From the NCBI GenBank assembly GCA_037903475.1, contig JBAJFG010000291.1, forward strand, positions 186,001-250,000: a DNA stretch of 64,000 bases, given 5' to 3'. How positions within the stretch are numbered: position 1 is the stretch's first letter; each line of letters starts with the position of its first letter. The translations under genes were made by a program, and so were the position numbers. This DNA is from Ancylostoma caninum. Taxonomy: Eukaryota; Nematoda; Chromadorea; Rhabditida; Ancylostomatidae. The notes under the pieces were generated by a model, which did not search any database, had not been told where the DNA came from, and was given only the letters and a program-made list of their open reading frames with translations. Below are positions 55,766 through 64,000 of this stretch, piece after piece.

Positions 55766-55912
55766 AAGCTACATTTATAGTAGTTAGAGTCCGATCCCGT
55801 GAGAGTCCGACCCCGATACAAAAGATACGTATTGATCTTCGTTATCCGAGGATCGATGCATACCATTCGTTATCCGACCGGATCGGACTCCTACGTACAG
55901 TAAATGCAGCTT
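55766..55912. mobile_element. Hairpin MITE (CGGATCGGACTCC ends), intact copy
   Basis: It begins AAGCTACATTTATAGTAGTT and ends TACAGTAAATGCAGCTT. The interior has TCCGATCCCG and TATCCGACCGGATCGGACTC, making most of it self-complementary. It is the same family as 61958-62090 and the split copy at 17 kb. Confidence 0.7.
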
Positions 55913-56070
55913 CAGCTTCATAGCCAAGATATGCGCGAATCCACGGGAATCGAGAGTGCGCTAAACGCGGTCAAAAACGCTGCTTGCACAAATCCACGTG
56001 AATCCGGCATGGGAGTGACTGGATGCCCATGACGTTTTCCACAAAAGATCCGAGGGAGATTATAAAATAA

Positions 56071-56252
56071 ATGGGAAGTCCAAAACACTCTGGAAGCAGG
56101 TTCTACTCGAACCTCAGCAGACAAACACTTGGACGAGTGCTGTGCAACTCGCAAGCACCCGCCACCTCAGACAGCCGCCTCGTCGTCGTCGACAAGGACG
56201 GCGCTGGCCACGCCTCCTGGGCACTGGACTGTTTGCCACGCAGACTACCCAC
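56071..56252 (+). other. Possible first exon, unknown protein
   Basis: After a TTATAAAATAA stretch, ATG at 56071 opens a 60-codon frame (MGSPKHSGSRFY to LDCLPRRLPT) to a GTATGT donor. Composition is GC-rich. Other frames are also open, so the reading frame is uncertain. Confidence 0.25.
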
Positions 56253-57127
56253 GTATGTAATGTCTGCGATCTGTATCGCGCACATGCAACCATCTGCCCT
56301 GGGTGCGTCGTCTGCAAAAAAAACGAAGTTCATCGCGCCTGAGTGGACAGTTTAGGCCATGTTAGCACCTTCGAAAGAGGAGCACTGCCGGTATAATTCT
56401 CTGCACGTAAAATATTCTACCCAACTCGTGAAGCAAGAAAGTGCATTACGAATAGTATATCCCGGGGGGAAAGAACTCTATCCGTAGGCATTCCCGAGTT
56501 TGAAAGGGTTGCCTACGGTATAGCAGGTTAAGGTTTTCGAAGCAAATAGAAAAACAATATGGCAAATTGTGAACATTGTGAAAGATCGATACAGAGAACA
56601 CTAGGTTTTACTATGCTTGGTTTTCTGAAATGCTTCTTTTTCCTCTTTGTTACGACACATTTTGGGTGGACCCACCAAAAAATGGCAATCTTTGCACGGC
56701 TGTGATAGTCATGCGTAGGAAATTGATTGAGAAAATCCGCTTTCTTTAGAGATACATAGTGGAAATAATTTTAATGTCTCCAGCACGTCCAAAAACCTGT
56801 CGGTTCAAGCAGCGGAGGCGGGAACAAGGACGAGTGCAAAATTTGCACAGAATCGTATAATCTAAAGGGGGAAATTTTTAAGGGATTTTTCTTTTTGCTG
56901 CCTTATTACTATTACTGTTCCTAACAATAATTTTCAACTAATTGACTGATGAAAGTATGGAAAGCAATGAGAAGCGATCCAGGTCCTGGCTACTGAGCGC
57001 AAACTACAAGCCAATATTGCTCATCTGCAAAGCGATGACGCACTGAATATGAAAATAGGTCCTTGAGTGCCTAAAACCAAAGCTTCTCACATAAATCACT
57101 GAAACAAAGGACTCGACATGCTTCACT

Positions 57128-57553
57128 TAAAGGCAGTGTGTCACCTCGTTTCTTGGGCTGAAAATACCAGCAGGCTCTAGACCTCCTCGTCACGCTAGTT
57201 CCGAAGATGTACATACGTCAAAGCTTATAAAAATGACGAAAACCCCGTTTTCGGAGGGTCCGAATGTGCTGTTCACGGACCACCTGGGCGGAGCGGTCCG
57301 TGGATGTGCTGGCTGCCCGCCACGTCTGCAGTGTTGGGCAACACGTCTAGACGTGTCCGATCGATGAGATCAATGGCTTCACGCGTCTTCTCGGCTCGAC
57401 AAACTTTTACAAATCCCGTCTCGGAAAACGTTAAAAGTAGGGTTTAAAGACCTTTTTGTAATATTTTAGGTATACCGTTGGATTCAGCGTGTCGAGGAGA
57501 TTCAGAATCTGGTAAAGTTCAGGCACGAAAACAAGGTGACACACTGCCTTTAA
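57128..57553 (+). mobile_element. TTAAAGGCAG MITE, complete copy
   Basis: Terminal inverted repeats TTAAAGGCAGTGTGTCACCT and AGGTGACACACTGCCTTTAA enclose 426 bp. The body matches the copies at 17, 24 and 25 kb. A remnant of a right end, GAGACACTGCCTTTAAGG, is also present near 62109-62126. Confidence 0.85.
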
Positions 57554-58789
57554 CGAGCTATAATGGTCTACTAATTAAAAGAACAAAGTTAAATGGGCTG
57601 CAAGCGCTAGTACACTGCTGGCAGATTGCACCATAAGATGAAACTGAACATTGTCGGTGCCGCTGATTCCGCCTTCAATACTGATTCAGCCACCAATTGT
57701 TGCTGAATATGCTTGTGAGTCATACCAAATGTGAATTTTCTTCTTGGTAACGTCCCTCACATTTTGGTACAGCAAACGGAAAAGCTCTAGGAATGTAATT
57801 TTGTTCTAAGTTTCAGCGGTGTGTTAGGTGTCCTACTGAATTAAGACAGGTTTTGGGATCCTTATAAATCTTTCACTGTAAGTACGTACTTAATTATTAC
57901 ACACTATATATAACTGCTTCACCCAGTAGTGGAATTCAGAAACATCCCGGAGCACTGACCCGTACGCGCACCTATCATGGACGAGTTCCTCAAACAGATA
58001 GGTGCATTTTCTTCTAGGACCTGCTCACAGCAAGAAAAGAAATGATGTTGAAAACAGTGGAACACAGCAAGCATTGGCTGCGAAACTCGTCATTTCTGGA
58101 CTAGCAGGAACACCATAACCTTCCCTGGAACCTCCATAAATCCTGCTACAGATACTGCTGTAAAACCTGTGGATATGCGAATGAGAATAGATTATCTAAA
58201 TGAAAATACAATTTTTATAGGAAATCTGGAGAAGAACAGTCGATTGCGGAACAAAACGTTGCAGCAACTGCACAGCCAGCTGCAGCATATCTGGTTTGAA
58301 CACTGGCTTCGACTTTCACATTCGCATCTATCTTCTCCACTATCTAGACGTGTGATCTTCCCGCACAGCCTGCCGATCTAAAAAGTGACTGGGGTTCTCG
58401 GGAGGTCGACTTCCATTATGATCCGTGAAAAAAATGCGTTTTCAGGAAACGCTTCCGGGAAATTAAACATAATCGGTCGCAAACGTAGTGATCTACCTGT
58501 GTTCTTAAAGCAGGCGAGTTCCACTAGTAGAATTCGCGCAAATAGTTCGAGGAACTCGTCTCAGTGAGCAAAAGCAATTATTGTTAAAGAAAGTAGTACG
58601 TTTGATTAGAAAATTTCGTCCCACTGGGTATCCACGAAGCTTAGAACCGCTCAGGAAATGTTGATGATTCCTGCCACTATGCCTAGAGAGTTTTGAAGTT
58701 GCTTAAATTTTACCATGTCATCTTCATCGTAAAGCTTTACCTACTATGCGAAGTGATGAGTGCGACTACAAAGGCCGCAAGGTTCATTG

Positions 58790-58878
58790 AGATTACCCAG
58801 GGTAAAGGCGCAAACACCACTACTATACAATTCGTCCATCTTTAACATAGGCGTTAATACCCTTACCCTGGGTAATCT
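58790..58878. mobile_element. 89-bp MITE with near-perfect TIRs
   Basis: AGATTACCCAGGGTAA at the left and TTACCCTGGGTAATCT at the right are perfect 16-bp inverted repeats around a 57-bp core. Confidence 0.75.
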
Positions 58879-60059
58879 AAACGACGAATGACACATTCGG
58901 GCGCAGAAATGAATGGTGGACAGAATAATAGGTGTAGAGCGGTAAATGACTTAGAGGATGCACGTGTGGGTTAAACTCTACATAGCTCAGCACAAATAAG
59001 TGCATGAAAAGGGAGCATGCCAACATTCAATCCTGAAGAACAGTTTTTGATAATAGCGACTCATCGATGCCGCTTACATAACAAATTATTCGAATGACGA
59101 AGTCCTAGAAGTACGAGGCGTATCTTGAAACTCATAGGGTAAACAGTGTTACCAAGGCTACAGGTAATGAAAACAGAAATGATGAGAAATAGTAAGGAAT
59201 CAGACATCAGTGACCTGTTGTTCAACAGTGGCCAAAATATGAAATCCATGAGTTTCGCTGTTCGTTAGGTCAACCTGGGCGTCATTTTCATTTCATCTCC
59301 TTTCTCTTCATCATCATTCTCATGGATGCAATTATTGTGAATGTTTTCTACATACATCAGTGCCGGACGTGAAAGGGAGGGGAGGGGCGTCGGAAGACAT
59401 AGAATACCCGCATTTTCCCTGCTGCAACACTGAATGGAAAGGAATTTTTCTGACGTGGTAAATCATTCCATGAATTTCGATTGGCATTGCTTGTTATTCA
59501 ACTTTTTTGTAGCTCTCGAACTCCGCCCAAAGATTTTTGGGTCACACTGCATTTTTCAACCAGTTTGAGCAACCAAGCAATAAGAAGTTAAGAGCTGGAA
59601 GACTGAAGATTTTTGAAAGATTTGGTCTGACTGGCAAATTAAATTGCCATAAATCAAGGAACCGAAAAACATCGACGTGAGCCAGAATCTAGCGAAAAAG
59701 AACTTCCCTGGAACTGTGGATGTTACTACATAGTATCGTAGAACAATTTTCGATTAAAATACTATTAGGAATGGATGTGTCGTGACGCAGAAGGCTACAG
59801 AGGTCCTGGCTTGGCAAAAATAAGTATTCGAGGAGCAAAACTATTTTTAAGGCGTATAGATGAAAACCTGTACGTTGATGGTGATGATGGAATAAATGGA
59901 CAAATAAATAAATAAATTATCTTCTCTCTCTCTAACCAAACAGCTTCAGGTAGTGAAGCGTAAAGGAGAACGAAAATTCACAGGGAGAAGAAACCGAGTA
60001 ACTTGAGAGGGGTTACCATGTAACTTGAGAGAGGTTATGTAGTGTCAAGAAATGTCGCA

Positions 60060-60240
60060 CACACAATCGGTGGCTGGGTCCAAGTCTCGTGCAAACCTTG
60101 GCTTCTGTACCCGTGGGGTTTAAAAATTGATACCAGATTCGCCGCGGGGATTGAAGCGTTGACTTATACATTGGATAGTCCCATGAGTGGAGGGATTTTG
60201 AACTTGTGGCACATTCCATGAAGGTCTGGATCTACACTGA
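60060..60240 (+). repeat. tRNA-derived SINE, diverged copy 2
   Basis: GGTTTAAAAATTGATACCAGA followed by TTGAAGCGTTGACTTATACATTGG matches the body of the SINE at 5.3 kb (GGTAAATTGGTACCAGA; ATGAAGCACTGACTTGGTACATCGG). The tRNA-like head is badly degraded. Confidence 0.6.
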
Positions 60241-61560
60241 ACTGTTTGTCGTTTTATGTGAGCTAAACAACAAACCAGTACGAGGTGAATAAGAAATACA
60301 GTGCTTTTTGTGATAATAGGACTCCCACCAACGAGCCATTCCACAACCGAAACTCTAGCAGATCGTGGAATTCTTTTTAGTACCATTGCGATCGGCACCT
60401 AGAATAATCTTGACGCCCTCCTTTAAGCTCACAGTAGTGTCCCTAGTTTTCTAAAACTACTTTTTTATTCGCCTAGCTCGCAATCATAACATCCCTCCAT
60501 GTTCTAATAAATTTATTAGGCTTACAATCAAAACTGCAAAACTTTAATAATTTGCTGATCTTTCAATTGACACCACTGTTTTCATAAAGTCCGCCACATC
60601 TGCTCCTTGTGGGGATTCTGAGGACATCCTCATCGATGGAGTGTCGCGCATACAAAACAGCCTATCCCATCTTGTCAGACCCCCAGTCTTGGACAAAACC
60701 GACAGGCAACGTGGAAAGCGTGGAGGTTGAGTTATGACTGCGAGTTGGGCAGAAAGAAAAAATTATAATTAAAAAGTGTGGTTGCCGTCGTGATCTTAAA
60801 GATAGAGCACAACGGTTATTTTAGCTGCTGGCCACAATTGCACTAGAGAAAAATTTCACTGTCAACGGAAAAAGTTGGGGTGGATTAGGTGGATGGGGAA
60901 TGGTTTATAATTGTGGAACGGACTGGATACTACGCCCTAAAATCCGAAGCAAGCACCCCGACTGAAGCTAGAGTGAAAGTTGTGGAGAGGCTTTCGTTAC
61001 TTGAGGATGTATAATCGCCGGGTATCAGGCACCTTGGAAATGCGGATGCTGAATCATCGTATGCGAAAAGCCCGCATAGAACCCTACATAGCGGAAAATA
61101 AGTTTCATATAAAACCGAGTTGAAATAGCTTCGGAAGTGCGGACTTTGTGAGACAAAGATTGTGAGATCAAGACCAAAAGGCACCCAATGAGATCGTCAA
61201 ATCCGCAGGAAGCTCTATATACAATGTGTAACAGAATGGGATCTCCACAGGCAACAACGAGGCATGTTCCGGACAACTAGCCAGCAAGCTCTGTCACTTC
61301 TTTCCATTTTTCTTTTCCATATTAGTAGTCGTATTTTTTCTACTTATAGTGTCTTACCAAGCTCCCATTGAGCCCTGCACAACACCTCACAGCCGGAGCC
61401 GCTCTTCTGTGATCATTTCTTTTCGCGTCCCACTCTCGTCAACCCGTGTGAACGTCCACCAAAGTTTGAAGTCACAATAGTTCATACTACCCCTTCTGGT
61501 GAGTTCGTTGAAGCACAAAACTACGGAGGTGTCGGAGCGAAAACTGGTGAAAGTGCTGCG
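60241..61560. other. No supportable gene
   Basis: No exon chain or conserved domain is visible on either strand. Confidence 0.4.
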
Positions 61561-61567
61561 AACGTAA

Positions 61568-61632
61568 TTTTGTAGGGCTACGGTAGGTTACGGTAGCATG
61601 CAGTGTACCGTATCAACCGTAACCCTACAAAA
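61568..61632. repeat. Inverted repeat / hairpin
   Basis: TTTTGTAGGGCTACGGT and ACCGTAACCCTACAAAA are inverted around a 30-base loop, with one mismatch. A loop-internal GGTTACGGTA / TACCGTATC gives further pairing. Confidence 0.65.
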
Positions 61633-61957
61633 TGACGTCATGGTGCAAACTGGATACGATGTTCGTGTTCATCATCTCAAATAACCCCCGTATGCAAGTT
61701 ATCAGTCAAAAAAAAACTTTTTCAAGGTCTCGGGTGCGTGAGAGATGAATGGCGCGAAAAACTCTTTGACGCACTCTCCTGAGCGTGTGAGGACCATTGG
61801 GCAAAAATGATAAACATAAATTTGTATCATCTTAGACACTATTCCCAAGAATGGATGTTTCGTTTCGATCCCCGGGGTTAGCCCGGTGCACTTCCCCTGT
61901 CAGTTCCTTCCAGAGGGCAGCTAATGTCGTTGTTTTCAACCATGAGTTATAGCGCTA

Positions 61958-62090
61958 AAGCTACATTTATAGTGCAACGGATTCCGATCCGGCCGGATAA
62001 CAAATGATACGTATCGATCGCCGGATAACGAAAATCAGTACGCATTTTTTTGTTATCCGACCGGATCGTACTCCGATGCACTATATCTCG
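61958..62090. mobile_element. Hairpin MITE (CGGATCGGACTCC ends), intact copy
   Basis: It begins AAGCTACATTTATAGTGCAA, passes CCGATCCGGCCGGATAACAAA, and ends TTATCCGACCGGATCGTACTCC then GATGCACTATAT, so the halves are near-perfect complements. Confidence 0.75.
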
Positions 62091-62283
62091 GCACCCAACA
62101 TGAGGTGAGACACTGCCTTTAAGGATGAAAACACTGTCAGCGTATCACAAGCATGGAAAATCCACGAAGAATATGATCTCACCTGCGAATATACTACACT
62201 ATCAGTTGTGAGGTCAGCAAATATATAGTATCTACACCCAAATCCCATGATGCGCCAGTTTAAGCAGGTTTGGTCAGGCCACG

Positions 62284-62307
62284 GCTATACTTCTGGAGAA
62301 GTATAGC
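62284..62307. repeat. Short perfect palindrome
   Basis: GCTATACTTC TGGA GAAGTATAGC forms a 10-bp stem with a 4-base loop. Confidence 0.6.
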
Positions 62308-62456
62308 GGCTCTGGTCGTTGCGGGCGCGGCGATACTGGTTTTGTTACACATGAAAGCACCTGCTGTATCCTAGATTGTTCTTGGTTTTCTTACATGTGG
62401 AGAGCGACATCACCATTGAATATGAGTTCTTGGTCCTTCAAAGCATTGAACTATAG

Positions 62457-62585
62457 CAAAATCTTGAACTTGCAATGGCTTTCGAAGACGACATGGGCCT
62501 TTTCTGCTATTTTCCACGGCTTCCCAGGCGGAAAGGAACCAATGCTGTGGATTTTGACCGAGCCTTCAAACTGAAACTGGGACTG
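62457..62585 (+). other. Possible exon, unknown protein
   Basis: After CTATAG a frame of 43 codons reads QNLELAMAFEDDMGLFCYF through RAFKLKLGL before a weak GTTTCC donor. The next candidate exon (62930-63050) is in compatible phase. The family is not recognised. Confidence 0.3.
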
Positions 62586-62929
62586 GTTTCCATGAGTTCG
62601 TTCAGATGCAATAGGTTGACGTAATTACCATCGGATTCCTACTAGTTCCTTAGATCAACATGCACAAGCAATTGGCTAAAACCTTCACTAGCATGCAATG
62701 AACAAGGCCACTTTCCCCGCGCATTGGCATTTAAACCGGTCTGTAGGGAAAAATTTGTGAGGCAGCGTTGTGGGTCGCAAAATCGCGTAGCACATCGTTC
62801 AAACTCGCGCAATATTTCGCAGCGCCAGAATTGCTGACATTATTCGTCATTGAATTCATTTCTCTGGCTGGTTTATTAGCTGCTGTTGGGTTTCATCTAT
62901 TGCACGTGATTTAATTGTGGTAGTTTCAG

Positions 62930-63050
62930 CGCTGGAAGTTCGTAGTCAATCCTGGGTGTCGTTTCCGTTCGCCTTTTTTTGCTCTTGCTTGCGGTGCTGG
63001 TTATGCCAATCCGCAACAAGCTAAGGAAGTCAAACAGTGTCAACACAACG
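62930..63050 (+). other. Possible exon, unknown cysteine-containing protein
   Basis: It lies between a GTTTCAG acceptor and an ACG/GTGGGT donor and stays open in one frame: RWKFVVNPGCRFRSPFFAL, CGAGYANPQQAKEVKQCQH. Coding character is good, but it is isolated except for the exon at 62457-62585. Confidence 0.35.
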
Positions 63051-64000
63051 GTGGGTCATATTTCTTGCTTTTTTTCTTTGCCTAATGAAAAACTAAGCGG
63101 GTCGTAGAGGATAGCCCTTACGTAACTCGCAGCTGGCAATGTGATTCCTTAGTGGGGGCGGGGCTAATATTTTCCGCACTTATCCACCTTTATGGTCTTA
63201 AAAACCTAAATACTTTTGGCTGTAACTCCGCACAAAGCTATTATTTAAAGTGTTCAGCACAGGCATCCTACAATTTTGTACTCTGGCCCAATTTTTACTG
63301 GGTTATGGTGGGCATGCAGTGGACACGATGTCTTACAGATTGTTCAGCAACTTTGCGTAGAAAGGATATAGTCTGTTTCGCCAGCGATGATAGTTGAGTA
63401 ATCGTGCACAGTATCTGTTTTTCTCTGCACCCTCTCCAATGTCTGCGCACTTTCCCGCCCTCTTCTTTGCGGCGTTTCCCCAACTATCTTCCCCCGTGGA
63501 ACGAACTGTATTACACGTGCTGATAACAGCTATCATATCCTTTTCATGTCTCCGTTTCGTCTCGAAGGGCTTCGCTAAGATATATAACTCCAGAAAATTG
63601 ATACGATCCACTGATTTCGACAGAAAAATCGCAGTGGCATGTTTGTGGCCAGCTTCTCCTCACCCCCACTGCAAAACTTGAAAGGATTTTGTGATATACG
63701 TACATTGTTTGCAAAGTACCTCCTGTAGCCCTACTGAAATGCCGTTACGGAACAAAATGAACAGATTGTATACTTAAACCCTCAAATAATCTTTATGCGG
63801 AAAATTTCTGCGGAAAAGAATGAAATTTCTGGGCTGTTAAAATTAATATGACATATTAGGAGTCTTTGAACGATTTTATTGACACTCTCGATAAAGGTAA
63901 ACTTGAAGAAGCAGTGTACATACAGTGGACGTCAGTGGCGTTGGCCCCTCCACGGCCTCGAGAAGTACGCTGCGCAACCGCGCCGCGCGCGTCGTAAATG
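63051..64000. other. No supportable gene at the window end
   Basis: Overlapping ORFs on both strands (63.3-63.7 kb) cannot be resolved. A gene may continue beyond the window. Confidence 0.35.

Noticed and set aside
61840..61905. TTTCGATCCCCGG, a B-box-like sequence
   Set aside because: No A box lies at the right distance upstream and no cloverleaf can be drawn, so no tRNA is called.
1..64000. CRISPR array, prokaryotic operons, phage genes or rRNA
   Set aside because: No regularly spaced direct repeats with unique spacers, no rRNA-like blocks, and the gene structure is clearly eukaryotic.

Overview
This window is nuclear DNA of a nematode, most likely a strongylid or hookworm-like species. 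That placement is inferred from three things: small exons in AT-rich introns with GT/AG junctions, a patched-related (PTR) gene of the kind expanded in nematodes, and an internal patch of TTAGGC, the nematode telomere hexamer. There is nothing prokaryotic here: no operons of long ORFs, no Shine-Dalgarno sites. Most long ORFs are chance frames, so the gene models were rebuilt by joining short exons across splice sites with matching phase.

Layout. 1-10.7 kb is repeat-rich and has no convincing intact gene: a tRNA-headed SINE, two TTCGAA-rich arrays, a mariner-like TIR element, a decayed SF1 helicase (7.9-9.4 kb) and a 60-bp tandem repeat. 10.77-11.85 kb holds a five-exon minus-strand gene of unknown function, with possible divergent plus-strand exons beside it. 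12.9-14.3 kb is a Penelope-like retroelement fragment (GIY-YIG endonuclease) between 419-bp inverted arms, each with a hammerhead-like core. 15-27.1 kb is a nest of DNA transposons: two copies of a 2.2-kb hAT-like element, one split by a 4.95-kb MULE (C2H2, MULE transposase, SWIM, PHD) and the other by a 414-bp MITE, both containing a smaller MITE.

The conserved gene block starts at 27.8 kb. lamtor5 (Ragulator subunit, five exons, 90 aa) and urm1 (ubiquitin-like sulfur carrier, four exons, 102 aa) lie on the plus strand. A 22-exon patched-related gene (836 aa) covers 32.0-46.2 kb on the minus strand. Its two largest introns (3.4 and 2.8 kb) have collected a mariner relic, MITEs and tandem repeats. 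From 46 to 64 kb only isolated exon-like segments, MITEs, a second SINE copy and simple repeats can be supported.

The three recognised genes act in separate processes: lysosomal nutrient sensing (LAMTOR5), tRNA thiolation and urmylation (URM1), and membrane or apical transport (PTR). The most informative feature is the transposon nest, where empty-site copies inside the same window let element ends and insertion order be read directly.
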